A program made the translations under genes and the position numbers. The notes below the pieces were generated by a model that was not told the origin of the DNA, ran no database searches, and saw nothing but the letters and a program-made list of their open reading frames with translations. Below are positions 15,837 to 23,803 of a stretch of DNA of 43,537 nt, in pieces. Position 1 is the first letter of the stretch. Each line of letters opens with the position of its first letter. The stretch is from Streptomyces sp. CB01635 (GTDB lineage: Bacteria; Actinomycetota; Actinomycetes; Streptomycetales; Streptomycetaceae): NCBI RefSeq assembly GCF_002803065.1, contig NZ_NNBL01000027.1, positions 1 through 43,537 on the forward strand, read 5' to 3'.

Positions 15837-16737
15837 GGCGTACCTCCGTGGCACAGATCTCGTAGCCGAACCATTTGTTGATCGCGAGCATCGGGCCGTT
15901 CCCCGCGTCGTTGCCCGTGAACGCCTCAGTGATGCCGGCCTCGCGGGCGCGGTGCAGGGAGTCGTTCTTGGCGAGCTTGGCCAGGCCGTGGCCGCGGAAC
16001 TCCCGCGCGGTGCCGGTCATCCCGGACATGTAGCGGGTCTCGTCGTCGGTACGGGCCAGACTGAACGCCACGGGCCGGCCGCAGACCACGGCCACCGACG
16101 TCAGCCGATGGTCGGTCAGCGGATGGTGCCAGGTCTCGTCGAGCCAGTGCTCGTAGTCCGTGAACTCCGTGGCCACGTCGCTCGGTTCGTCGCTCACCGT
16201 CTCCGCGTCCAGGTCGAACAGGGGACGCGGGCCGTCCGCGAAGTCCGCGCCGGTCCGCAGCGTCACTCCGGCCGGCGGCGCGGTGAGCGGGGGCAGCGTG
16301 CCGTGCGCCAGGTCGAGTCGGAGGAAGTGGGCGGGGCGGCTGGCGTGGTAGCCGCGGCGCGTGGCGAACGCCCGGTCGTCCGGGGTGTCGAGCACCCACG
16401 AGTAGACGGCGACGGCGCCCTCACCGGCGAGGTACTCCTCCGCCGCCCGCACGATCAGCGACCCGGCCCCGAGCCCGCGGCGCTCCGGGTGCACATAGGC
16501 GTTCACATAGCCCTGCCCCGGGTCCGGACTGTCGTACGCGATCCCGACCTGCGCGGTGCCGACGACCTCGCCCTCGGCCTCGGCGACCAGCGGCCGGTAC
16601 CGGGCGTCCGGATGGGCGTGCGCCAGATCGAAGGCGACCGACTCGGCGGTCGCGAGCATGGCGGGCAGCGCGGCGCGCCGCACCCGGGCGAACGCCGCAG
16701 CGTCCTCGGGCCGCAGAGCCCGGACGATCACAGTCAT
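15817..16737 (-). CDS. Tandem-domain GNAT acetyltransferase
   Basis: The protein has 306 residues and two GNAT folds. The N-terminal one (about 1-150) has 'VNAYVHPERRGLGAGSLIVR' with the R-x-x-G-x-G/A loop. The C-terminal one (about 160-306) has 'SGMTGTAREFRGHGLAKLAK' and 'NDAGNGPMLAINKWFGYE'. The architecture resembles the mycothiol synthase (MshD) group, but the active-site residues cannot be confirmed by eye. Start ATG at 16737; no ribosome site is visible, and a TAGCGT box about 13 bases upstream would fit a leaderless mRNA. It diverges from a GntR gene with a 70-base gap. Confidence 0.88.
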   Translation of the reverse strand: MTVIVRALRPEDAAAFARVRRAALPAMLATAESVAFDLAHAHPDARYRPLVAEAEGEVVGTAQVGIAYDSPDPGQGYVNAYVHPERRGLGAGSLIVRAAEEYLAGEGAVAVYSWVLDTPDDRAFATRRGYHASRPAHFLRLDLAHGTLPPLTAPPAGVTLRTGADFADGPRPLFDLDAETVSDEPSDVATEFTDYEHWLDETWHHPLTDHRLTSVAVVCGRPVAFSLARTDDETRYMSGMTGTAREFRGHGLAKLAKNDSLHRAREAGITEAFTGNDAGNGPMLAINKWFGYEICATEVRHVRTLT

Positions 16738-16807
16738 ACGGCCGCACGCTACGCGCGGGTCGCGCCTGGGTGCCTCCCATTTTTCCGGGGTGCGGGACAA
16801 TCGGCGC

Positions 16808-17188
16808 GTGACCTTGATGATCGACATCGATGCGGGCGCGGCGACGGCGCCCTACGAACAGGTACGGGCCCAGATCGCCGGGCAGGCCCTCTCCGGGACC
16901 CTGCCCGTCGGCTACAAACTGCCGACGGTGCGCGGGCTCGCCGAGACGCTCGGCCTGGCCGCGAACACGGTGGCCAAGGCGTATCGGGCGCTCGAGTCGG
17001 ACGGGGTGATCGAGACGCGCGGCCGCAACGGCACGTTCGTCGCCGCCGCCGGTGACGCGTCGGCCCGGGAGGCCGCGGCGGCGGCCGCCGCGTTCGCGGA
17101 ACGGGCCCACCGCCTCGGCCTCACCGAGCCGCAGGCACTCGCCGCGGTACGGGACGCGCTGCGGGCGTCGTACGGGGAGAAGGGGTAA
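16808..17188 (+). CDS. GntR-family regulator, YtrA-like short form
   Basis: The protein has 126 residues: a GntR winged helix ('APYEQVRAQIAGQALSGTLPVGYKLPTVR', then 'LGLAANTVAKAYRALESDGVIETRGRNGTFV') followed by only about 45 residues of mostly Ala-rich helix. This is the YtrA type, which usually controls ABC transporters or itself. The GTG at 16808 lies about eight bases after the -10-like GACAAT (16795-16800), with no ribosome site, so the transcript is probably leaderless. No transporter is adjacent. The nearby divergent gene is the double GNAT. Confidence 0.88.
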   Translation: MTLMIDIDAGAATAPYEQVRAQIAGQALSGTLPVGYKLPTVRGLAETLGLAANTVAKAYRALESDGVIETRGRNGTFVAAAGDASAREAAAAAAAFAERAHRLGLTEPQALAAVRDALRASYGEKG

Positions 17189-17192
17189 CGGG

Positions 17193-17224
17193 AAGTACAG
17201 CCCCACCCCTACAAGTACAGCCCC
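17193..17224. repeat. 12-base direct repeat at the 3' end of the AAA ATPase gene
   Basis: AAGTACAGCCCC occurs at 17193-17204 and 17213-17224. The second copy encodes the last residues and stop region of the minus-strand ATPase; the first lies just past its stop. This looks like a 20-base duplication of the gene end. Confidence 0.6.
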
Positions 17225-18303
17225 GCGTCCGCCGACTCGCGCGGGTCCGGGACCGATGTCGGGCTGGTGCCGCGGCGCAGCGCGTACAGCTCGGCGAGTG
17301 TCGCGCCGTCGCGGCTCACGCCCTCCTCGCTGCCGAGCCAGTTCACCGACTCGCGGTGGGTGAGGGGGCCCACCTCGATACGGGCCAGGCAGCGGCCGGG
17401 GCGCACGACCGCCGGGTGGAGGCGCTCCAGGTCCTCGTTCGTCGTGACGCCGACCAGCACGTTCCGCCCCTGTCCGAGCAGGCCGTCCGTCAGGTTGAGC
17501 AGGCGTGAGAGCGCCTGCCCCGCCGTGTGCTTGGCCTCGCCCCGGATGAGCTCGTCGCAGTCCTCCAGGAGGAGGAGGCGCCAGCGGCCCTTCGCTGTGC
17601 CGTCGTCCTCGCCGATCGCGATGTCCATGAGATAGCCGACGTCGGAGAACAGCCGCTCCGGGTCGAGTACGCAGTCCACCTGGCACCAGTCCCGCCAGGA
17701 CCGGGCCAGGGTGCGCAGCGCGGACGTCTTGCCCGTGCCGGGAGGACCGTGCAGCAGAAGCAGCCGGCCAGCGATGTCCTCCGGGGTCGTCTTCATCAGC
17801 TGGTCCATGGCCCCGGCCACCGGCGCCGTGTAGTTGTCCCGCACCTCGTCCCACGTACCGGCCGAGATCTGCCGCGTGGTGCGGTGCGGCCCGCGCCGGG
17901 GCGAGACGTACCAGAACCCCATCGTCACGTTCTCCGGCTGGGGTTCGGGCTCGTCGGCGGCGCCGTCCGTGGACTGCCCGAGCACCTTCTCGGCGAGCTC
18001 CGCGGTGGTCGCCGTCACCGTGACGTCGGCGCCCCTGTTCCAGCGGGAGACGAGGACGGTCCAGCCGTCGCCCTCGGCGAGCGTCGCGCTGCGGTCGTCG
18101 TCACGCGCGGAGCGCAGGACCACCGCGTCGGGCGGCAGGAGGGTGGCCCCCGACCGCACGCGGTCGATGTTCGCCGCGTGCGAGTGCGGCTGCTCGCCCG
18201 TCGCGAAGCGGCCGAGGAACAGCGCGTCGACGACGTCGGCAGGAGAGTCGCTGTCGTCGACGTTGAGCCGGATCGGCAGCGCGTCGTGTGGGTTCGCAGA
18301 CAT
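17209..18303 (-). CDS. AAA-family ATPase with N-terminal DUF5925-like domain
   Basis: The protein has 364 residues. An N-terminal domain of about 130 residues ('NVDDSDSPADVVDALFLGRF') matches what I recall of DUF5925 in actinobacterial ATPases. The AAA module follows: Walker A 'GPPGTGKTS' (186-194), Walker B 'LLLLEDCDEL' (243-252), a sensor-1-like 'LVGVTTNEDLERLHPAVVRPGR', which also holds an arginine-finger-like 'RPGR'. Such proteins are hexameric remodelers; the client is unknown. ATG 18303 is used; ATG 18321, six codons upstream, is equally possible and neither has a ribosome site. It converges on the GntR gene with 20 bases between. Confidence 0.85.
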   Translation of the reverse strand: MSANPHDALPIRLNVDDSDSPADVVDALFLGRFATGEQPHSHAANIDRVRSGATLLPPDAVVLRSARDDDRSATLAEGDGWTVLVSRWNRGADVTVTATTAELAEKVLGQSTDGAADEPEPQPENVTMGFWYVSPRRGPHRTTRQISAGTWDEVRDNYTAPVAGAMDQLMKTTPEDIAGRLLLLHGPPGTGKTSALRTLARSWRDWCQVDCVLDPERLFSDVGYLMDIAIGEDDGTAKGRWRLLLLEDCDELIRGEAKHTAGQALSRLLNLTDGLLGQGRNVLVGVTTNEDLERLHPAVVRPGRCLARIEVGPLTHRESVNWLGSEEGVSRDGATLAELYALRRGTSPTSVPDPRESADAGLYL

Positions 18304-18457
18304 GCCGCCATGATCCGCCACGCACGGCGCTCCCGCACGGGATTTCCGCAGCGCGTCACACGCTTGCCCGCACGGCGGCCCGGTCCCGCGCGCCGCTACA
18401 ACGCTGTCGCAGCGGAGTCTGTCCCTCCGCGAACGACCGTAGTTACTCTTGCCCTTG

Positions 18458-19882
18458 ATGGGACGTCATGGGTGGGTTTCGGGGGCGGGGCGGTGGCGGC
18501 TCACCGCCCTGCTCGGCGTGGGGGTGGCCGCTCTGGCCCTGGTGCTGACAGTGATCAGCACACTGCCGAACGACCGGGCCGACGACAGGGGCACCACGAG
18601 CGCGGGTGACAAGGTGCACGGCTCCCCGTCCGATCCGCCCGCACAGCTGGGGCCGGCGGTCGGGTGGGGCTTCACACACACCCAGTACAGCGCGGACGAG
18701 GGCGACGACGGCGCCACGCGGCGGGTCGAGGACAGGCTCTCCGGCCAGTCGGTTCCGCAGATCCAGCACATCATGGGCTGGGGCGCGGGGAACCCGGAGC
18801 CCGTCAAGGGCCGTTACGACTTCGACGAGATGGACCGCCGGATCGACTTCATCAGGAAGTCGGGCGGCACCCCTGTCGTCACCCTGTGCTGTTCGCCGGA
18901 CTGGATGAAGGGCGGCAAGGAGGGCGTCGACAACACGGACTGGAGCCAGCAGTCCCTGGAGACCGCGCCCGACCGCGCGCACTTCAAGGACTTCGCCGCG
19001 CTCGCCGCGACGGTCGCCAAGCGCTACCCGGACGTGCGCCACTTCATCGTCTGGAACGAGTTCAAGGGCTTCTGGAACAACGGGAAGCAGCGCTGGGACT
19101 ACGAGGGCTACACGGAGCTGTACAACCTCGTCTACAAGGCCCTCAAGAAGGTCGACAAGGACATCATGGTCGGCGGGCCCTATCTGGTGATGGACAGCGT
19201 CGATCCGCGTCAGACCGAGAACGCGTCGGCGGACGTGAAGGGGCCCTGGGGCAGCATGGACCAGCGTGTCCTCGACGCCTTCGACTACTGGAACAAGAAC
19301 AAGGCGGGCGCCGACTTCGTCGTCGTCGACGGCTCCAGCTACACCGTCGACGACGAGCTGCTGCCCGACGAGTTCAAGGCCACCGACAAGCTCACCGCCG
19401 TCGGCAAGTGGGTGGAGCGACAGACCGGTGACCTGCCCCTGTGGTGGGCCGAGTACTACGTGGAGCCCGGCGACCGGAACGACGACCGCAAGGGCTGGAG
19501 CGAGCCGCACCGCGTCGCCGTCCAGGCGTCCGGCCTCGTCGCGATGGCCAAGGGCGGCGCGTCCTCCGGCTTCTACTGGAACCCGGAGGAGAAGACGGGC
19601 ACGACGTGTGCCGGCTGTCTGTGGACGCCCACGCAGTCGGGCGACGGCGGCGCGAAGCTGCCCATGTACGACCTGATCTCCCGCTTCCACAAGGCGTTCC
19701 CGCCCGGCACCGAGTACGAAACGGTGCCGGTCGCCGCGGACGACGTACCGAACGTGCGGGTGCTCGCCGACGACAGGACCGTCGTCGTGGTGAACACCCT
19801 GAACCGGAAGATCAGCGCGCAGGTCGACGGGAAGCGGTTCGAGATGGGTGCGTACGAACTGAAGTGGCTCGAGCGGAAGTAG
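18458..19882 (+). CDS. Membrane-anchored or secreted glycoside hydrolase (clan GH-A, GH39-like)
   Basis: The protein has 474 residues. One hydrophobic N-terminal segment (15-34) acts as signal or anchor, followed by a TIM-barrel. 'HFIVWNEFKGFW' supplies the acid/base Glu201 in the clan GH-A 'NE' motif, and 'LPLWWAEYYVEPG' supplies the likely nucleophile Glu332. A small beta C-terminal domain follows (about 420-474). The layout fits GH39 (xylosidase/iduronidase type), but the substrate is open. ATG 18458 is chosen; TACTCT at 18444-18449 would give a leaderless mRNA. It converges on the glycan-export gene, and I infer that it trims that glycan. Confidence 0.85.
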   Translation: MGRHGWVSGAGRWRLTALLGVGVAALALVLTVISTLPNDRADDRGTTSAGDKVHGSPSDPPAQLGPAVGWGFTHTQYSADEGDDGATRRVEDRLSGQSVPQIQHIMGWGAGNPEPVKGRYDFDEMDRRIDFIRKSGGTPVVTLCCSPDWMKGGKEGVDNTDWSQQSLETAPDRAHFKDFAALAATVAKRYPDVRHFIVWNEFKGFWNNGKQRWDYEGYTELYNLVYKALKKVDKDIMVGGPYLVMDSVDPRQTENASADVKGPWGSMDQRVLDAFDYWNKNKAGADFVVVDGSSYTVDDELLPDEFKATDKLTAVGKWVERQTGDLPLWWAEYYVEPGDRNDDRKGWSEPHRVAVQASGLVAMAKGGASSGFYWNPEEKTGTTCAGCLWTPTQSGDGGAKLPMYDLISRFHKAFPPGTEYETVPVAADDVPNVRVLADDRTVVVVNTLNRKISAQVDGKRFEMGAYELKWLERK

Positions 19883-19896
19883 TCCGCCCGAGCCAC
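19864..19896. terminator. Bidirectional hairpin between the hydrolase and the glycan-export gene
   Basis: The arms 19864-19877 and 19883-19896 pair over 14 positions with a single A-C mismatch and a five-base loop. The hairpin spans the hydrolase stop codon and lies 20 bases past the stop of the convergent minus-strand gene, so it probably ends both transcripts. Confidence 0.75.
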
Positions 19897-19915
19897 ATCT
19901 CACCGTGAAATGGGC

Positions 19916-22900
19916 CTACGCCATCGTCAGGAACCTCTGGAGGATGGACGCGAGCAGCACCGCGAGCAGCGGCAGCGAGAACCAGAAGCTGCTCTGCAGC
20001 CAGCGCAGTTGCCGCACCCCCGGCCGTACCGCCACCCGCACGATCTCGCGCGCCCCGAGCAGCAGGACCAGGGCGACAGCCGCGAGCCCGCCCACCACGG
20101 ACCACGGGGTCCAGGTGATCTGCGGGCCGATCGGCCCCGGCTCGGCCTTCGGGACCTCACCGCTCGGCTGCTTGCGCAGGGTGTACATCGTGACGTCGTC
20201 GTTGACGAGGACCTTCGTCAGCTCCTGGCGGTCGTCGAGATTGCGGATGAGCCGCGTCTCCCAGGTCTTCGAGTAGCCGACATCCATCTGCAGATAGACG
20301 ACCTGACTCTTGTTGATCACGAGGTACGAGTTCGGGCCCGCGTCCTTGAGTGCCTTCACCAGGCCGGAGACGAGCACGGGGTCGACGGGCGCGAGCGTGG
20401 GAACGTACTGCACCTTCTCCATGTCACGCGTGCCCCACGGCATCGCGGGCGTCACGTTGTCGACGGTGTCGTTGCTCATCCACAGGAGGCGCACCGTCGG
20501 GTCGTCGTGCGCGTAGACGTAGTCCATCGCCGCGACCTCGCCCGGCCTGATCCGCTCGAACGGCTCGTTGCCCCAGCGCGCCACGAGGAAGCCGCCCATG
20601 AGGATCAGGCCGGCCATCAGCGCGGCGAGCGGCGCGAGGCTCACCCGGTCGCGGTCGCGTTCCTTCGCGGTGATCCCGGTGCGCGGGAACAGCGCGAGGC
20701 CGGCGAGCAGCGCGGCGCCCGGCAGCGCGAACATGAAGACGCGCAGCGCCATCTCGCCGCCGTACGACTGCATGCCGAAGCCCAGGAACGGGACGAACGT
20801 CAGGACGAGGAGGGACCGCTCCCGGTACTTGGCGTCGCGCCGCCGCCACCAGCCCCAGCACGCGAACGCCATCACACCTCCGGCGAGCAGCACGCGCGCG
20901 TAGAGGACGAGTTTGTGGGCCGAACTGCCGCCCTGGATACGCCCGGAGACCGACGACGACACATTGCCGCCGACGCCGCCGAGCCCGCCGAACAGCTCGT
21001 CGAAGTGGCCCGACCAGTACGGCTCCGCGAGGAACGAGACCCAGACGGCGACCAGGACCGCGAACAGGATCGGCAGGCCGCGCAGCTCGGAGCGGCCCAC
21101 GAGCACCAGGACCGCGAGGACCCCGAGCATCACGAACGGGGTGAGCTGGTGGGCGGGGACCGTCGCCGCGAACAGGCCGATCAGGACGAGCAGCAGCACC
21201 GCCCGCTGGCGCCGGTCGGTGGGCTCGACCTCCAGCTCGCCGGGCCGCCGCTTGGTCCACAGCACCCGCGGCGCCCGGAACCACACCAGCAGGATGGCGA
21301 CGAAGGCCAGGTAGAGGAGGTACGTGAAGCCCTGCGGGGAGAAGTAGTCCTGGCCGACCCAGCCACTCAGCACGAAGATCCACAGCCCGGTCCACCGGGC
21401 GCGCCAGCTCGCCCGCATCGAGCGCGTGAGCAGGAACATCGGTGCCAGGTAGAGCAGTTGCATGGCGAGCGGCCACCAGCGGATGACCTCGGTCATGTCT
21501 GTGACGCCGCACGCCCTGGCGAAGAACGTCGCGACGGCGAAGAACCCCGGCCAGCTCCAGCGAGCGTCCAGGTCGGGCACCGCCGAGCCGGTCCTGTCGA
21601 TGTACTCCATGAAGCCGAGGTGCTGCCACGCCGTCGCGAACCGCGGCTCCGCCTCGATCACGGCGGGCAGCGCGTGCAGCGAGACGACCGTGGCGAGCAG
21701 CGTCAGCAACAGCAGCCATTTGTGCGGGTGTTCGAGCCACAGAAGGGACGCGAACACCCCGATCAGGAGCGCCGCGCCCAGCAGCGTCGCGGGCGGCAGC
21801 ACCGAGATGAGCCCGAGCCCGCCCATCCCGTCGAGATCGCCGTCGCCCAGGCCCAGCACGGGTCCCCAGTACAGCCCGAGCGCGGCGACGAGCAGCAGGG
21901 CCAGGACGACGACGCGGGGGCTGAGCAGTGCGAGCCGGTCCCGCAGGGTCCGGGCGGCTGGGGCGTCCGTGGCAGGCGGGGCGAGAACTGCGGTGTCAGA
22001 GGTGCCATCAGTGCCTGAGGTGCTGGATGTGCCGACGATGCCTGAGGTGGCAGAAGCCTCCGACGTGGCAGAGGTTTCGGATGTGGCAGAGACGGTGGCC
22101 GGCTTCGGCTCCGGTTCGGGCTCCGCGGGCGGTCTCGGTGCCGGTGGCGGTGGGGACTTCAGCGCCCAGGTCGGCCGGTGCCCCATCTCGTCCTCCCCGC
22201 CCCCCGCCGCCGGCGTCCCGTGCGCGGGTGTCGCGGGCCCCGGCCGCACGTCGGGGCGCCGCTCCTGATGGTCCAGATTGAGCTGCACCGCGAGGTGCAG
22301 GGTGTCCGAGTCGAGCGTGCCACGAAGCGCCTGCCCGGGGCCCTGACGCCTGGCCCCCGTGGTCACGTCCGGAGTGCCGAGGTCGGCCAGATCGCCGTCC
22401 GGGGCCGGCACGACGGTCGGCGGCGCCGGGGGAGCGGTCCGCACGATGCGGTACAGCTTCGGCGCGGCGAGCGCCACGATCACGGCCAGGCTGGAGATCT
22501 CCGCGACGCCCGCGCCCGTCAGGCCCATCCGGGGCAGGAGCAGCAGCGTCAGACCGAGGACCAGGACGCACAACAGGCCCTGCAGCCAGGCGAGTCCGGC
22601 CGTCCGGCTCTGCGCACGCAGCACCGCGAAGTACGTCTCCATGACCACGCGCAGCGCCGCGCCGACGGCGAACCAGCGCAGCAGCGGGGTCGCCGCGTGC
22701 GCGTAGTCGTCGCCGAAGATGTGCAGGACCAGCGGCGCCGCGAGGAAGAGCAGCCCGCAGACCGGCAGCATGATCCGCGCCATCCGGCGCAGCGCCGCCC
22801 GGGTGTTCGCGGCGAGCTGCGCCGGGTCGTGCGAGCCTTCCACGGTCAGCGAGGCGCCCATGTTGATGGCCAGCAGATTGACGGTGCCGCCGATGGTGGT

Positions 22901-23803
22901 GGTGATGTAGAAGTACGCGTTGTCGGCGGAGCTGACCTGCGAGGCGATCAGGACCGGGACGAGGTAGACGACGGCGAGCGAGAACAGGGAGCCCGTGTAG
23001 TCGCCCGCCAGGAAGCGGCCCATCTGGCGCAGAGTCGGTGGATCCGCCTTGCCGCCGGTGGCCTTGATGTGGCGCGGCACGAGGCGCCGGAACACCAGCC
23101 AGCCCAGCGGCACCACCGACGTGGCGATGGCGACGACCCACGACACGAACACGCCGGTGGTCGGGACGGCCACGGCGAAGGCGACGAGCAGCCCCAGCTT
23201 CACGGTCGAGAACACGGTGTTGCCGACCGGTACCCACAGCGCGCTGCGCAGGCCGGTCAGCACACCGTCCTGGAGCGTGAGCAGTGACCAGGCGACGACA
23301 GCCGCGATGAAACCGAGCCCGTTCACCGGCCCGTGCAGGAAGCGGTACGAGGGCCCCCACACGTCGAGCGTGAGCAGGAAGACGAGCGCCGCGAACGACA
23401 CAGCGACGGAACTGCCCGCGTATGTACGGAAGATGAACCGCCCCGTGGCCCGTCCCGCGATGGGGATGAAGCGGGCCAGGGCGCCCGTCAGCGTCACGGC
23501 GGTGAGCCCCGCGAGGAACTTCATCGCCGCGATCGCCGCCGAGCCCTGACCGACCGCGTCCGCCGTGTAGTAGTGCGCGGCGGCCAGCCAGAAGCCGACG
23601 CCGAGCACCCCGGAGATGCCGGTGTTGAGCATCAGGGCATAGGCGTTGCGGAACAGCTGGTTCCCGCCCCCCGAGCCCATGGCTTCCTTGTTGCCCTTGC
23701 CGCCCTTGCCCATGCCGGGCAGCCGCAGTTTGCGGCCGGCCGGTGGCTGGGGCTCGGTGCTCGGAGTGGTCGTGGCGGCCTGGGCGGTGGTCGTGTCAGA
23801 CAC
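19916..23803 (-). CDS. Giant membrane protein: Wzx/MurJ-like flippase fused to a Wzy/glycosyltransferase-like half
   Basis: The protein has 1295 residues without an in-frame stop. Residues 50-455 hold about 12 hydrophobic segments, starting 'NAYALMLNTGISGVLGVGFW', typical of the polysaccharide flippase (PST/MATE) superfamily. Residues 456-628 form a Pro/Glu/Thr/Ser linker with ATSE-like repeats. Residues 629-1295 hold roughly a dozen more segments, a large outer loop ('WSWPGFFAVATFF') and a globular stretch near 1140-1240, as in membrane glycosyltransferases or O-antigen polymerases. The GTG at 23803 overlaps the deacetylase stop by eight bases. Inside the linker an ATG at 22186 has GGGGAGG (22192-22198) five bases upstream, so a separate 756-residue C-terminal product is possible. 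The likely role is export and polymerisation of a lipid-linked glycan. Confidence 0.85.
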   Translation of the reverse strand: MSDTTTAQAATTTPSTEPQPPAGRKLRLPGMGKGGKGNKEAMGSGGGNQLFRNAYALMLNTGISGVLGVGFWLAAAHYYTADAVGQGSAAIAAMKFLAGLTAVTLTGALARFIPIAGRATGRFIFRTYAGSSVAVSFAALVFLLTLDVWGPSYRFLHGPVNGLGFIAAVVAWSLLTLQDGVLTGLRSALWVPVGNTVFSTVKLGLLVAFAVAVPTTGVFVSWVVAIATSVVPLGWLVFRRLVPRHIKATGGKADPPTLRQMGRFLAGDYTGSLFSLAVVYLVPVLIASQVSSADNAYFYITTTIGGTVNLLAINMGASLTVEGSHDPAQLAANTRAALRRMARIMLPVCGLLFLAAPLVLHIFGDDYAHAATPLLRWFAVGAALRVVMETYFAVLRAQSRTAGLAWLQGLLCVLVLGLTLLLLPRMGLTGAGVAEISSLAVIVALAAPKLYRIVRTAPPAPPTVVPAPDGDLADLGTPDVTTGARRQGPGQALRGTLDSDTLHLAVQLNLDHQERRPDVRPGPATPAHGTPAAGGGEDEMGHRPTWALKSPPPPAPRPPAEPEPEPKPATVSATSETSATSEASATSGIVGTSSTSGTDGTSDTAVLAPPATDAPAARTLRDRLALLSPRVVVLALLLVAALGLYWGPVLGLGDGDLDGMGGLGLISVLPPATLLGAALLIGVFASLLWLEHPHKWLLLLTLLATVVSLHALPAVIEAEPRFATAWQHLGFMEYIDRTGSAVPDLDARWSWPGFFAVATFFARACGVTDMTEVIRWWPLAMQLLYLAPMFLLTRSMRASWRARWTGLWIFVLSGWVGQDYFSPQGFTYLLYLAFVAILLVWFRAPRVLWTKRRPGELEVEPTDRRQRAVLLLVLIGLFAATVPAHQLTPFVMLGVLAVLVLVGRSELRGLPILFAVLVAVWVSFLAEPYWSGHFDELFGGLGGVGGNVSSSVSGRIQGGSSAHKLVLYARVLLAGGVMAFACWGWWRRRDAKYRERSLLVLTFVPFLGFGMQSYGGEMALRVFMFALPGAALLAGLALFPRTGITAKERDRDRVSLAPLAALMAGLILMGGFLVARWGNEPFERIRPGEVAAMDYVYAHDDPTVRLLWMSNDTVDNVTPAMPWGTRDMEKVQYVPTLAPVDPVLVSGLVKALKDAGPNSYLVINKSQVVYLQMDVGYSKTWETRLIRNLDDRQELTKVLVNDDVTMYTLRKQPSGEVPKAEPGPIGPQITWTPWSVVGGLAAVALVLLLGAREIVRVAVRPGVRQLRWLQSSFWFSLPLLAVLLASILQRFLTMA
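21991..22100 (-). repeat. Degenerate short repeats coding a Thr/Ser/Ala linker
   Basis: About nine degenerate 9-12-base units encode runs such as ATSETSATSEASATSG in the linker between the two membrane halves of the glycan-export protein. G+C is lower than in the flanks. Length variation between strains would be expected. Confidence 0.6.

Noticed and set aside
19910..22018. 702-codon plus-strand frame rich in Arg, Glu, Gln and His
   Set aside because: It is the antisense of the membrane half of the export protein, and its composition is an artefact of reading Leu/Val/Ala codons backwards.
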